A stretch of 64,000 bases of DNA, taken from the NCBI GenBank assembly GCA_963775805.1, contig CAVZKG010000001.1:2728001-2792000 (forward strand), in the 5' to 3' direction. A model generated the notes under the pieces. That model worked only from the letters and a program-made list of their open reading frames with translations. It ran no database searches and was not told where the DNA came from. Below, piece after piece: positions 45,508 to 54,956 of the stretch; the stretch's first letter is position 1; every line of letters begins with the position of its first letter. The DNA comes from JAFAMB01 sp963775805. Lineage in GTDB: Bacteria; Verrucomicrobiota; Verrucomicrobiia; Chthoniobacterales; JAFAMB01. The position numbers were made by a program, and so were the translations under genes.

Positions 45508-46491
45508 CTAAAATTTATATCCACTGGTTTCGTAGATACGCTCGACAATCTCTAACACTCGTTTTCCCTCCCTTGGACCCGGATTTGGATTCCGATGCAA
45601 CCGGATATCCTCCAAAAAACCGTCCAATTCGAGCTTCCACGATTGATCGGGCCGCGGGAACTCAAAAATTGTCGTTTCCGGTGGCCCCATTTCGGGCAGC
45701 ATTCGGTAATATGAAAGCTTTTCCAATCCATAGCTGCCACCTAATCCTTCCACGTGTAACTTTGCCCGTTTAAAATAGATCTCGAAGGAAAACAGGTTTT
45801 TCCACTCGGTGCAACTAACATGAATCCACGCAGTTTTGCCGTCGGCGGTCCTCAGGCTGACAAAGGAATTATCGTCAACCGGCATGTCCCAGAAACAGGT
45901 CGACGCATGGCCTTCCACAATGCTGAATTCGCCCATCAGATAGAGAGCGAGATCGATCAGGTGAACCCCCTGGTCGATCAACTCCCCGCCGCCACTTAGC
46001 TTAGGATCTGCCCGCCACTCGCGTTCATACCCAATCCGACCGCCGTGACCGTAACGAGCCCGCAGGAACATGAGTTCCCCAAGGTCCTCAGTCCGAATCA
46101 GATCAAAGACCTTTAGGAACGCTGGATGATATCGATGGTTGTATCCGATGCGAACTCGGACGCCTTTATCTGACGCTTCTCGCTCGATTTCGGAAAGTTC
46201 GATCGATGAAAGTGCTCCCGGTTTCTCGACAAGCACATCCTTCCCGTGCCGGACCGCTGAAAGAGCAATCGGAGCCAGCGCAGCATTCGTTGCAGACACG
46301 ATAACAGCCGAAACAGCCGGGTCGGAAATCACCCGATTGAGTTCGGTGGTCGCCGTGCAGCCGGGAACCAGACTTGCCAGAGCTTCGGCCTTTGAAAGTT
46401 GCACATCGCACGCGTAAAGTAACGTTCGCGGTGCCAAAGCCTCAGCCCGCTTGCAGCCGATTAGCCCACAACCGACGATTGCAATTTTCAT
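45508..46491 (-). CDS. Gfo/Idh/MocA-family oxidoreductase
   Basis: 327 residues. The NAD(P) loop is IVGCGLIGCKRAEA (about 4-17). VEKPGALS carries the catalytic-region EKP motif (about 91-93), and GYNHRYHPAFL and GGGELIDQGVHLIDLALYL are the substrate-side motifs. It probably oxidises or reduces a nucleotide-linked sugar for the glycan. It starts 33 bp from the divergent GtrA gene and precedes the heptose genes on the same strand with 63 bp between. Confidence 0.85.
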   Translation of the reverse strand: MKIAIVGCGLIGCKRAEALAPRTLLYACDVQLSKAEALASLVPGCTATTELNRVISDPAVSAVIVSATNAALAPIALSAVRHGKDVLVEKPGALSSIELSEIEREASDKGVRVRIGYNHRYHPAFLKVFDLIRTEDLGELMFLRARYGHGGRIGYEREWRADPKLSGGGELIDQGVHLIDLALYLMGEFSIVEGHASTCFWDMPVDDNSFVSLRTADGKTAWIHVSCTEWKNLFSFEIYFKRAKLHVEGLGGSYGLEKLSYYRMLPEMGPPETTIFEFPRPDQSWKLELDGFLEDIRLHRNPNPGPREGKRVLEIVERIYETSGYKF

Positions 46492-46523
46492 ATCCTGCTG
46501 GTACCCCTTTCAGAATACAATAC

Positions 46524-46931
46524 GTGCCAAATTCTGTGGGTAATCAATATCGGCTCCTGCGACTTCTTAGATTCTGTGCAGTGGGTGGGCTAGTCACTGC
46601 CATTGACTTGTTCATGGTCGCAATTTTAAGCGGTTTCCTGCCGGCCTTGATTGCCGTCTCGATCTCATATCTCATTGCAGTGGTCTGCCATTTTTGTTTG
46701 AACAAAATGTGGGTTTTTCGTTGCACTCGCGAGGACTACCTCCGTCAGATAAGCCAATACATCCTTGCGGCGGCGGCCACCTGGTTAACAACGATCGGCG
46801 TTGTGCAGGTGGCATTGGGAACTCTGACCTCAAATGTCCTGATAGCAAAGCTCATCGCATTACCGCCCGCCACCGTCATCGGTTTTCTAGCCCTCCGGCT
46901 CTTCGTGTTTCGAGTCCGATCAGAAGAATGA
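46524..46931 (+). CDS. GtrA-family membrane protein
   Basis: About 135 residues from the GTG at 46524; the open frame runs farther upstream but that part is antisense to the oxidoreductase gene. Four hydrophobic helices are seen: FCAVGGLVTAIDLFMVAILSG, ALIAVSISYLIAVVCHFCL, ILAAAATWLTTIGVVQVAL and the last around LPPATVIGFLALRLFVF. FCLNKMWVF is the hallmark of GtrA. These proteins are thought to help flip or handle polyprenyl-linked sugars. The DPM1/GtrB-like transferase at 50606 may be its partner. Confidence 0.8.
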   Translation: MPNSVGNQYRLLRLLRFCAVGGLVTAIDLFMVAILSGFLPALIAVSISYLIAVVCHFCLNKMWVFRCTREDYLRQISQYILAAAATWLTTIGVVQVALGTLTSNVLIAKLIALPPATVIGFLALRLFVFRVRSEE

Positions 46932-46997
46932 CTGACGTCCAGGGCGAGCCTTCTCGGTTTACCGGCATTTTCCGGGGAGTGAAAGCGCATGCGTCGA

Positions 46998-47786
46998 TTA
47001 CGATGGCGCGATTCGGCGGAGAGTAAATCTATCATCGTGTTGGGTACCCGAGGATCCCGACCGGAGATCCCCTATCTTATCCCATTGAGCGCTCACAAAC
47101 TTTCCCGAAAATCCATCGGAGGCCGGAGAAAGAAGAAATCTCACCAGGGCGAAAACTTTCTCGATTGAGTCACCCCCTCGCTCCAATTGAAGCACTGATC
47201 TTTCGTATTCATCAGAACCGGCTAGGTCAGGCCCGAGCTTGACGATCTCGTCGGTCATAGCTGTATTGATCGCTCCAGGCGCGACGATGTTAATATCCAC
47301 CGGCAGATCCGCCCACTCTGCTGCAAGCGTCTCGGTGAGACGCACCAGGGCAGTCTTGGCGCAGCCATATGCAGTGAAGTAGGGACGCGGCCTGGCGGCC
47401 CCGCCGCCGGAAAACAAAATGATTTTGCCATGACCACTCGTGCGCTGAACCAGGTGTTCGAAAAATGCACGCACGATGAAAAACGCACCCTCGGTATTGG
47501 CGCGCACCGTCTCTACCCATTTCTCGGGCGGCAATTCCATGGCAGGCCCGACTGCACCCTGCATCCCGGCACAATGGATAAGTCCGTCAAAATTTTTCCA
47601 CATTCCGGCGACTTCAGCGGCCGCGCGAGACACTTCGAACCAACTGGTCAAATCGCAGGCGGTGAATCGGATGGGAGCTTCCTGCGGCGGATCTCGCCTC
47701 GAGATCCCCCAGATCTCATGTTCCTTCAGATTTCTGGCAATCGATAAACCGATGCCGCTGCTCACGCCGGAAATAAGCACTTTCAT
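46998..47786 (-). CDS. Short-chain dehydrogenase/reductase
   Basis: 262 residues of the classical SDR type. ISGVSSGIGLSIA is the NAD(P) loop, HCAGMQG corresponds to NAG, FSGGGAARP to the catalytic Ser, and YGCAK (about 150-154) gives Tyr and Lys. NIVAPGAINTAM is the usual PG motif. It lies 6 bp from the methyltransferase gene on the same strand, so they are co-transcribed. The substrate is unknown. Confidence 0.8.
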   Translation of the reverse strand: MKVLISGVSSGIGLSIARNLKEHEIWGISRRDPPQEAPIRFTACDLTSWFEVSRAAAEVAGMWKNFDGLIHCAGMQGAVGPAMELPPEKWVETVRANTEGAFFIVRAFFEHLVQRTSGHGKIILFSGGGAARPRPYFTAYGCAKTALVRLTETLAAEWADLPVDINIVAPGAINTAMTDEIVKLGPDLAGSDEYERSVLQLERGGDSIEKVFALVRFLLSPASDGFSGKFVSAQWDKIGDLRSGSSGTQHDDRFTLRRIAPS

Positions 47787-47792
47787 CGGATC

Positions 47793-48704
47793 TTACAATT
47801 TCGTCGCACACGGCATTTCTGAAACCCCGTACAATGCATCTAACACCTTGATCGCGATCCTGGATCGGCTGACTCGCTCCGCTAACTGTTCCGGAACGAA
47901 CGCCGGTAAATTCTTGCGCAATTTGAATTGGATGCTGTCGTGGAAACGAACGTGCACGGGCGAGAGCCCATTCAATCGATAAACTCGCGCAAGAAGATCC
48001 GGATTGAAATAGCCTACGTGAATCTCAGGCACGTAGTACGGGAATCCCAGTCGCATCGACCGTGCGACCGGCGAAGCCAAATTCCCGGTCGTCAGCAGCA
48101 ACAATCCGTCCTTCTTTAGCAAACGGCCTAATAACCGGAATATAGGCATCGGTTCTTCGAGGTGTTCGACCACCTCGATACAAGTGATGACCTCAAAGCT
48201 ATGTTCCGGAAGCTGATTTAGTTCATTCCACTTCCAGATTTTGAACTTGTCAATGGAGGCGAGGCGCTCCGCGTAAGCACCCACGTCAAATCCGGCCGGA
48301 ACGATCCTCTTCATACGGCCCCCAACATCCAACACCCCTTTATCACGCAGAAATTTCAGCAAACCCCCAGCTCCACAGCCAAAGTCAAGCCAATGCAGCT
48401 CTTCACTCCGGTCGTTGCATTTCGTACGAGATAGGTGAGCGCGAGCGATGCGCATGACGTCTGCGAATTCGTGAACCCGCGGCGTCTGCATGTAGTCACG
48501 ATATTCGGCCTGATAATTCACAAGTGGATCAGCTCCTTTCCCCTGGTAATAATCTTCGTTATAGACTTCTGACCCTAAACAAGGTTCGACAAAAACAAAC
48601 GAGCAATCCCGACAACGATGGAATGTAAAACGGATCGGTTTATAATGGCCGGTCTTTTCGCCAAAAACCGTCAGATTTCCAGAGTTACATAACCGGCACT
48701 TCAT
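47793..48704 (-). CDS. Class I SAM-dependent methyltransferase with N-terminal zinc site
   Basis: 303 residues. An N-terminal CRLCNSG and CRDC form a zinc-binding pair, as in sugar C-methyltransferase-like proteins. Motif I is LDFGCGAGGLLKFL (about 106), followed by ITCIEVVEHLEEP and LLLLTTGNL. A target on a nucleotide sugar or on the glycan is likely from the neighbours. The end PCATKL is 6 bp before the SDR gene. Confidence 0.75.
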   Translation of the reverse strand: MKCRLCNSGNLTVFGEKTGHYKPIRFTFHRCRDCSFVFVEPCLGSEVYNEDYYQGKGADPLVNYQAEYRDYMQTPRVHEFADVMRIARAHLSRTKCNDRSEELHWLDFGCGAGGLLKFLRDKGVLDVGGRMKRIVPAGFDVGAYAERLASIDKFKIWKWNELNQLPEHSFEVITCIEVVEHLEEPMPIFRLLGRLLKKDGLLLLTTGNLASPVARSMRLGFPYYVPEIHVGYFNPDLLARVYRLNGLSPVHVRFHDSIQFKLRKNLPAFVPEQLAERVSRSRIAIKVLDALYGVSEMPCATKL

Positions 48705-48729
48705 CTTTAGCTAAAGCTTGAGCAGGCGA

Positions 48730-49701
48730 TTACCTCTTGCCCAAGACCCATTGATTCTTTTCCAACCACTGAAGAGTTCGGAGGATTGCTTCGCGGATCG
48801 ACAATTCCGGTTCCCAACCGGTCGCGCGAACCTTGGTTGTGTCCAGGAAGATAAACGGGTTGTCGCCAACCCATCCACGCTCGCCTCCGGTGAACTCCAA
48901 TTGCGGGTTCACGCCCAGTCGCTCACAAATCCACGAAATGGAATCACGGACATTGCAATAATGGTCGACGCCGAGATTATAAATCTCACAACGGTGCTTG
49001 GCCCGCTCAGCGGTCGCAAGGGCGATGACATGGAGAATCGCGCTCACACAATCCTGCACGTAAAGGTACGATTTTCTTTGGTACCCATCGCCTAGAACTT
49101 TCAGACGATTCGGGTCAGCGAGCAACTGCCTGTAGAAGTCAAAGACATGTCCATGGGTATAACGTTCCCCGAGAATTGATACGAATCGAAAGATGTAACC
49201 CTCGATTCCAAAACCTTCGCAATACGCTTGAATCAAAGATTCCCCGGCGACTTTCGAGGCGCCGTACAAGGAGGTCTGAATCGGAAATGGTGCATTTTCC
49301 GGTGTCGGGATTACCGGCGACTCTCCGTAAACTGACCCGGTGGAAGAAAACGCGATCCGCCGGATCCCATTTTGGCGCATAGCCTCCAACACATGGAACG
49401 TGGCGATCGTATTCTGTTCGAGGTCCTTTCTGGGATGATCCAGACCGAAGCGTACGTCGGCGTTGGCCGCCAGATGGAACACAAAATCGCATCCAGCCAT
49501 TGCGGTTGCCATTGCCGCTAGGTCCAGGTTATCACCGCGAACCAGACGAAATCGCCTCGAAGTTTGCGCATCGCGCAAAAATACAAGCTGACCGGTGGAA
49601 ACATCGTCCCACCCGGCGACCTCGATTCCAGTCTGAAGTAATCGGTCAACGAGGTTACTGCCGATAAAACCTGCGGCACCGGTTACAAATGCTTTGTTCA
49701 T
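48730..49701 (-). CDS. UDP-glucose 4-epimerase-like SDR
   Basis: 323 residues. TGAAGFIGSNLVDRLL is the NAD loop, GWDDVSTG the Asp strand, FSSTGSVYGE the Ser region and YGASKVAGE the YxxxK. VQDCVSAILHVI and NLGVDHYCNVRD complete the GalE/WbpP-type pattern. It likely epimerises a UDP- or other nucleotide sugar at C4. It precedes the methyltransferase gene by 25 bp in the same operon. Confidence 0.8.
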   Translation of the reverse strand: MNKAFVTGAAGFIGSNLVDRLLQTGIEVAGWDDVSTGQLVFLRDAQTSRRFRLVRGDNLDLAAMATAMAGCDFVFHLAANADVRFGLDHPRKDLEQNTIATFHVLEAMRQNGIRRIAFSSTGSVYGESPVIPTPENAPFPIQTSLYGASKVAGESLIQAYCEGFGIEGYIFRFVSILGERYTHGHVFDFYRQLLADPNRLKVLGDGYQRKSYLYVQDCVSAILHVIALATAERAKHRCEIYNLGVDHYCNVRDSISWICERLGVNPQLEFTGGERGWVGDNPFIFLDTTKVRATGWEPELSIREAILRTLQWLEKNQWVLGKR

Positions 49702-49759
49702 TGCGTCGGGTTCTACTCGAACAGTCCCCTCATTGCGACTTCAAGACGAAGCAAATCGT

Positions 49760-50476
49760 CTAAATGTTCCTCGGTTTCAGCGTCAATCCGATGCAGAGGT
49801 TGCACGCGATCACAGGAATCGGTATCGGAAAAAATCGCCGATGAACGACGTCAAAATACGGCAGCAACTCAGCGAGGATCTCAGGGGGTTTATTTAAATG
49901 TTCTCGTTCGATCAACCAGCGATACGATTGCTTGTACCGCTTTTCAAAAACCCTCTGTGCAGAAATTTTTCTCGCCAAGGTGTATGCAAAGCTACCTTCG
50001 CAAGGAATTACCACCGAAAACACGCCGATTTCTTTGTTGCACAGGCGGTGCATCTCGGCCACGGCAGCCGGCAAGTTGGGCAAGTGCTCCAAAACGTGAA
50101 TCGCAAGAATCCTGTCGAAAAATCCGTCAGCGAAGTCCAAATGAGCCTGGCAATCTCCCAGAGCTACATTGATGGTCGGAAATCTTTTCCTGATTTCATC
50201 AACCATGTTCCGGCGGACTTCCAATGCTGTATACTCCGAAGCCTGTTCCCCGCTGAGCTTCTCGTACAGTAGATGCTCGCCGAGCCCCGCACCGATCTCC
50301 AGGGTGCGGTGAAATCCCTTGGGCGCATTCCGAACCGAATAGAGGTGATTGAACGATTCGACAATTCCGTACGATTTTGGCAAAACTTCATGCCAAAATT
50401 TCATGAAGTCATCGCTGATCCGTTGCTGTTCCTCCGTAAGCTCGGGTAAAACTTTTGGCCACTTCTGTGACGTCAT
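49760..50476 (-). CDS. Class I SAM-dependent methyltransferase
   Basis: 238 residues. Motif I is TLEIGAGLGEHLLYE (about 58-72), acidic TALEVRRNM follows, and then VALGDCQAHLDFADGFFDRI and LAIHVLEHLPNLPAAVAEM, a Methyltransf_11 pattern. There is no membrane segment. It lies among glycan genes between the GalE-like and the GT2 gene, so a sugar or glycan O-methylation is plausible. Confidence 0.75.
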   Translation of the reverse strand: MTSQKWPKVLPELTEEQQRISDDFMKFWHEVLPKSYGIVESFNHLYSVRNAPKGFHRTLEIGAGLGEHLLYEKLSGEQASEYTALEVRRNMVDEIRKRFPTINVALGDCQAHLDFADGFFDRILAIHVLEHLPNLPAAVAEMHRLCNKEIGVFSVVIPCEGSFAYTLARKISAQRVFEKRYKQSYRWLIEREHLNKPPEILAELLPYFDVVHRRFFPIPIPVIACNLCIGLTLKPRNI

Positions 50477-50605
50477 TGTAATTCCAAGGAAGCCCTTTCA
50501 GTCCGAAATCCAACATTCCAGAGTGAATTCATGGGCGTAGCCAAATCAATACATACCTCATGCTTCACTCTCTTTTGCCCGGCTCAAAGCGCTCAACATC
50601 TCCGT

Positions 50606-51634
50606 TTACAGAACTTCAGAGTCGCGACGCTGTCCCGGGGTTGACTCTTTCGTTTCTTCAAAACCATAACTGGCATCGACGATAAACCGCGGTCTCTCCT
50701 TCACTTCTTCGTATATCCTCCCGATGTATTCCCCCAGAATTCCAATACTGATCAGCTGCACGCCGCCAAGAAACAAAAGAAGGACGACAATTGTTGGGTT
50801 GCCCAACGGAAACGGAAAGCCAATTAACTTCAGAAGGGCATAGAAAAACCCAACAAAGAATGCCGCGCACGCAACGACGAATCCCAGCTGCGTGCTTAGA
50901 GTCAACGCATAATTCGAAAAACAAAAAATGCCGTTGAAACCGATCCGTAGGGATCCGAGAAATCGATTGTAATTCCCTTTCCCTGAAAACCTTGGAGGTC
51001 GATCAAACAGAATCGATGTTTGTTTGAAACCGACGAGGGCAACCATACCCCTGAGAAAACCGTGACACTCTTTCAGCCGGTTAATCTCGTTCTTTACACG
51101 GCGGCTCATTAATCGAAAATCGCCGGTATTCGGCGGGATATTTACCTCTGCGACCCTGTTAATCAGCTTGTAACCGGCCCATGCAACGAGTCTCTTAATC
51201 CCGGTCTCGCCCTCCCTCGTCCGGCGCTGCGCGTACACGACGTCATAGCCCTCTCTCCATTTGTCCACCATTTCAGCGATCAATTCGGGGGGATCCTGAA
51301 GGTCCACATCCATGACCACGACCGCGTCCCCGGCGGAATATTGAAGGCCCGCAAGCAGCGCCATCGGTTGCCCGACGCGTCGACTGAATTTGAGAAGTTT
51401 GATCCGTTGATCTTCCTGGCGAAGCGCGAGAATTACGGCTTCTGTGCGATCCGGAGAAGGATCCATGCAGAAGATGATCTCATGCTCCGGGGTAATCTCA
51501 TTCAGGATACGGGAAACACGGTGAATAAACTCCGGAATATTGCCCTCTTCCTTGTAAACGGGCACCACCACAGACAAGATCAATCGATTTCTTTCTTTAT
51601 CGAATACTTGCACTTGGCCACGACTGTTGTTCAT
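50606..51634 (-). CDS. GT2 polyprenyl-phosphate glycosyltransferase (GtrB/DPM1-like) with two TM helices
   Basis: 342 residues. SVVVPVYKEEGNIPEFI opens the GT-A domain and VVMDVDLQDPPELI carries DxD. RRTREGETGIKRLVAWAGYKL and NTGDFRLMSR are family blocks. Two C-terminal membrane helices (TLSTQLGFVVACAAFFVGFFY and TIVVLLLFLGGVQLISIGILG) precede the final EEVKERPRFIV. It attaches a sugar to undecaprenyl phosphate at the inner membrane face, perhaps for the GT-C-like enzymes here. It is divergent from the GT-C paralogue at 51759. Confidence 0.85.
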   Translation of the reverse strand: MNNSRGQVQVFDKERNRLILSVVVPVYKEEGNIPEFIHRVSRILNEITPEHEIIFCMDPSPDRTEAVILALRQEDQRIKLLKFSRRVGQPMALLAGLQYSAGDAVVVMDVDLQDPPELIAEMVDKWREGYDVVYAQRRTREGETGIKRLVAWAGYKLINRVAEVNIPPNTGDFRLMSRRVKNEINRLKECHGFLRGMVALVGFKQTSILFDRPPRFSGKGNYNRFLGSLRIGFNGIFCFSNYALTLSTQLGFVVACAAFFVGFFYALLKLIGFPFPLGNPTIVVLLLFLGGVQLISIGILGEYIGRIYEEVKERPRFIVDASYGFEETKESTPGQRRDSEVL

Positions 51635-51758
51635 GCATCGCGGAAGTCAAGAGGATGATCAGATCCTCGGCCAGGGACCGGGGGGCGCTTGCGAACTGAG
51701 TGATTTACCGCTAGAAACGAGAGTTTTATGTTCTGTGGCTGTTTCCCAAAGATTCTCC

Positions 51759-53825
51759 ATGTCCTCAAGTAAAGGTGATGTCCATCAAAGAGTGCTGCTA
51801 GCGCTAGTGGCGTTCGAATTGTTGCTATTTGTCGTCGTTTACTCTCGTGAGATCGCATGGTATCCGCCGCTGAATTACGATCAGGCAGCGTTCTTGTCTG
51901 AATCCTATCACGCTCAAGAGCTCACGCTCTCGCAAGGTCTCTCAGGACTTTGGAGAGCCTTTTGGAGCGGCGGCCATCCCAGCGGAGTCGCCATGCCGAT
52001 CGAGGGCGCTGTTTTTGGCGTTCTGTTTGGCGGAACACGCCTGCCTCAATTGTTCGTCTTGTTCCTCGCATTCTCTATGCTGCAGATTATCGGGTTTAGC
52101 GTCGCCCATGCAGTTTGGAGGCGGAGAGAGTATGGCTACCTGTTCGTCGGGCTTATTCTGTGCCAGATCACAGCTTGGTTCTGGGCGGGTGGACTTTTTG
52201 ATTTTCGAATGGATTTCTTCGCTTACTGCTTCTACGGCATCTGGACGTGTGCAGTCGTTCGGTCAGATCTGTTTCTCGACCGGCGATGGGCGATCGGGTG
52301 CGCATTGCTCGGCTCCATTCTTGTATTAAATCGATTCCTGGCAATCGCTTACTTAGTGGGAATATCCGCCGGGACGGCCGTTATCTTTGTCATCGTTCTC
52401 TTCGTAAGACACGCTGACGCCGAGTTCGTCCTTCGCATGCGCCGGCGTCTCTCGAATATCGGAATTTCCATTGGCCTGCTAGTTCTCATCACTGCGCCAA
52501 TACTGATCCGCAATTGGCCTGCAATACACGCCTACTATATTATCGGGCACGGCGTCAGCGACGAGAGGGAGGTCCGCGCCCGAGAAGTCGGTGTTCACGA
52601 TCTGATCGGGCATTTGCTTTATTATCCCAATTCGATAATTCGCGACCACTGGGGTTCAATCTTTATTTGCGCTTGTGCGATCACAATCATAGCCGCCATT
52701 GTCTTTCGACTCCTGAACCGGCAGCGAAAAACCGACAACGGAGGGTCGTTCGGCACACCCGAGAGCGCGCTATTGCAAATCGTTTTTTTGATCGGTGCAA
52801 TTTTTGGCCCGCTCCTTGTGCTGACGACGGACGTCGCTAAATCCCCGGTGGTTGGCGGGATCATCGGCATCCCGACTGCCTTGTTCGTCGTTTCTCTTGC
52901 AGCGACGATTGGCCCCAATCAGCGCGAGGCTCTTTCTCCAGGTGCTCAGAAGTGTCTTCTCGCCGTTTCGGTATTAATTTTCGCCACGGGCCTGTTCAAC
53001 TTTGTGAGCCACGCGACCCGACACTTCCCACAATCTGATAGACGCCTATATTTTCACCAACTTACCGATCTTGATAATTGGCTTGTCGGGTATGCCGCCG
53101 ACCGCGGCTGGAAGGACCCGAAGATCTCTTTTGATACTATTTCGGGAGACTTCTTTGCCCCCGCCATCACAGCTACCGGTTACGAGCGCTCACACCGGCT
53201 AATCGATTTCCACACCCTGCTTGGTGGTAATATTATGGGCGTCGATCGCACGGAGGCCCTTTCGTATTTGGCGCAGAGTGACTTCGTGGTTTTGACAAAC
53301 GCCCCTAAAAGAGGCGTGTATCCGTTTTACGAGCGAATCAGCCAGTATTGGGACCTTCTCAAAGCGTGGGTGGACAAGAACATGATTAAGACTCGGACAA
53401 TTGCGCTCGATGATTTGACTGCAACCATTTATGTACGCCCGAACGTGGAGATTCAGGGAGTTTCGGGCAATTGGGTGACCTCTGGTGGACTAACAATTCA
53501 AGGATCGCACGATACACTGCGACGTTTTCCTAAGATTCGACTTTCCGGACCTGCGAACTATTCGTGGCTACCGAAAGTGCCTAATGTCTCGGCAACGATC
53601 GAAAACGATGCCGATCCGCGCGCGATCCCGGCATCATTCGAGCGGAACGACAGCAGCTACGAGATCCTCATTGATTTGTCGCAGATAGAGCTGCCACAGT
53701 CTGACATAGATCGAATTCGGCTTAACTTCGACACGTTTTTCGTCCCGAATAAGATAGGCCTGAACGATGACACTCGTGAGTTAGTCGTGCAGGCACCCAC
53801 TCTTGTCCAATTGATGCCGAAATGA
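51759..53825 (+). CDS. GT-C-like multi-spanning membrane protein (paralogue of 26493 gene)
   Basis: 688 residues from the ATG at 51759, chosen because it aligns with the paralogue; the frame is open to 51627. The same pattern is present: first helix LLALVAFELLLFVVVYSREIA, loop WYPPLNYDQAAFLSESYH with the GT-C-type Asp, then WFWAGGLFDFRMDFFAYCFYG. Ten or so helices are followed by a ~250-residue beta-rich C-terminal domain (VSGNWVTSGGLTI, FPKIRLSG). It is followed by a GT2 gene of the same group as the one beside the first copy. Confidence 0.6.
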   Translation: MSSSKGDVHQRVLLALVAFELLLFVVVYSREIAWYPPLNYDQAAFLSESYHAQELTLSQGLSGLWRAFWSGGHPSGVAMPIEGAVFGVLFGGTRLPQLFVLFLAFSMLQIIGFSVAHAVWRRREYGYLFVGLILCQITAWFWAGGLFDFRMDFFAYCFYGIWTCAVVRSDLFLDRRWAIGCALLGSILVLNRFLAIAYLVGISAGTAVIFVIVLFVRHADAEFVLRMRRRLSNIGISIGLLVLITAPILIRNWPAIHAYYIIGHGVSDEREVRAREVGVHDLIGHLLYYPNSIIRDHWGSIFICACAITIIAAIVFRLLNRQRKTDNGGSFGTPESALLQIVFLIGAIFGPLLVLTTDVAKSPVVGGIIGIPTALFVVSLAATIGPNQREALSPGAQKCLLAVSVLIFATGLFNFVSHATRHFPQSDRRLYFHQLTDLDNWLVGYAADRGWKDPKISFDTISGDFFAPAITATGYERSHRLIDFHTLLGGNIMGVDRTEALSYLAQSDFVVLTNAPKRGVYPFYERISQYWDLLKAWVDKNMIKTRTIALDDLTATIYVRPNVEIQGVSGNWVTSGGLTIQGSHDTLRRFPKIRLSGPANYSWLPKVPNVSATIENDADPRAIPASFERNDSSYEILIDLSQIELPQSDIDRIRLNFDTFFVPNKIGLNDDTRELVVQAPTLVQLMPK

Positions 53826-53866
53826 ATGTCAGGCAAAACGATGCTTAGCTCAATTATTCTCTTTCC

Positions 53867-54874
53867 ATGCCAATCGGAATCACCGTAGTCATTCCCTCCT
53901 ATAACCAGGGCGAGTTTATCGCAGATACGCTTCGGAGCGTGATCGCGCAAAACTATCCGGCAGTCCAGATCATTGTCCAGGACGGCGGTTCGACGGACGC
54001 TACTCTAGGCGTTTTGCGAAGTTATGAAGGAATGATCGAATGGACGAGCGAACCGGATGCAGGCCAAAGTGACGCGATCATCAAAGGCTTTGGGAAGGCG
54101 CGACATGATTGGATCACATGGCTCAATTCCGACGACATTCAAACCAACAACGCGCTCTGGAAAATTGACGCTTCTATCTCCAAATATCCAGATGCAGATG
54201 TCATTGTCGGCAACGGCCATTACATGGACCGCGAGGGCAAATATTTGCGGCCATACCCACGCATTAATCTTTCACACGGAAACGACGTCACAGAAGCGGT
54301 GTTTGAAGGCGGTTATCTGGCGCAACCCTCCGTCTTTTTTCGCAAAGCAAAATACGACGCGGTCGGCGGAATCAACAAGTCGCTCCATCTTTGCATGGAC
54401 TACGAGTTGTGGTGTCGATTCGCACTCACCGGCTCGCGCTTTGTGCCAGTCGAAGAGGACATCTCAGGAAATCGCTGGCACGATGAGTCGAAAACCTCGA
54501 GTCAATACTTGAGTCAGCTTGCCGAGATTTGCGCGGCACAAACACGTTTGTTTGGTAAAGTATCCGTTTATTATACTCAGAATCTGAGTGACGCGCTGTT
54601 TCACGCGATACGGGGAAATCATTTCGGATCAAAGCACAGCCTGTTCTATCGGACGCTCTTCTTTAAATCGGTATGGATCTGGCTAAACATTCACGACCAA
54701 GCCTGGTTGCGAACCGGATTAGTTGATCGAAATATTTCTCGTTCGGGCGCAATCAGTCTGGACGAGATTAAAGATGCGACCTGGATTCGGGAAGCTAAAC
54801 AAGTCATCGACCTGAGAGTCGTACGTAAAATCCTGGAGGCACTATGTCGGCGGTTGCCGAAATCATGGTGGTAG
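53867..54874 (+). CDS. GT2 family glycosyltransferase
   Basis: 335 residues. GITVVIPSYNQGEFIADTLRS, QDGGSTDAT, EPDAGQSDAIIKGF and WLNSDD (about residue 87) are the GT-A signatures, and LCMDYELWCRFAL is the acceptor-side motif. It has a ~100-residue C-terminal extension. It resembles the GT2 enzymes at 25493 and 57524. It lies 41 bp after the GT-C-like gene. Confidence 0.85.
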   Translation: MPIGITVVIPSYNQGEFIADTLRSVIAQNYPAVQIIVQDGGSTDATLGVLRSYEGMIEWTSEPDAGQSDAIIKGFGKARHDWITWLNSDDIQTNNALWKIDASISKYPDADVIVGNGHYMDREGKYLRPYPRINLSHGNDVTEAVFEGGYLAQPSVFFRKAKYDAVGGINKSLHLCMDYELWCRFALTGSRFVPVEEDISGNRWHDESKTSSQYLSQLAEICAAQTRLFGKVSVYYTQNLSDALFHAIRGNHFGSKHSLFYRTLFFKSVWIWLNIHDQAWLRTGLVDRNISRSGAISLDEIKDATWIREAKQVIDLRVVRKILEALCRRLPKSWW

Positions 54875-54956
54875 AGGGTTGCATTGCCACTCATTCCAGT
54901 CGACCGAATGAGTGGAAGCTTTCACGGAAACGTCACAGAGGATAGATCGGGCGCCG

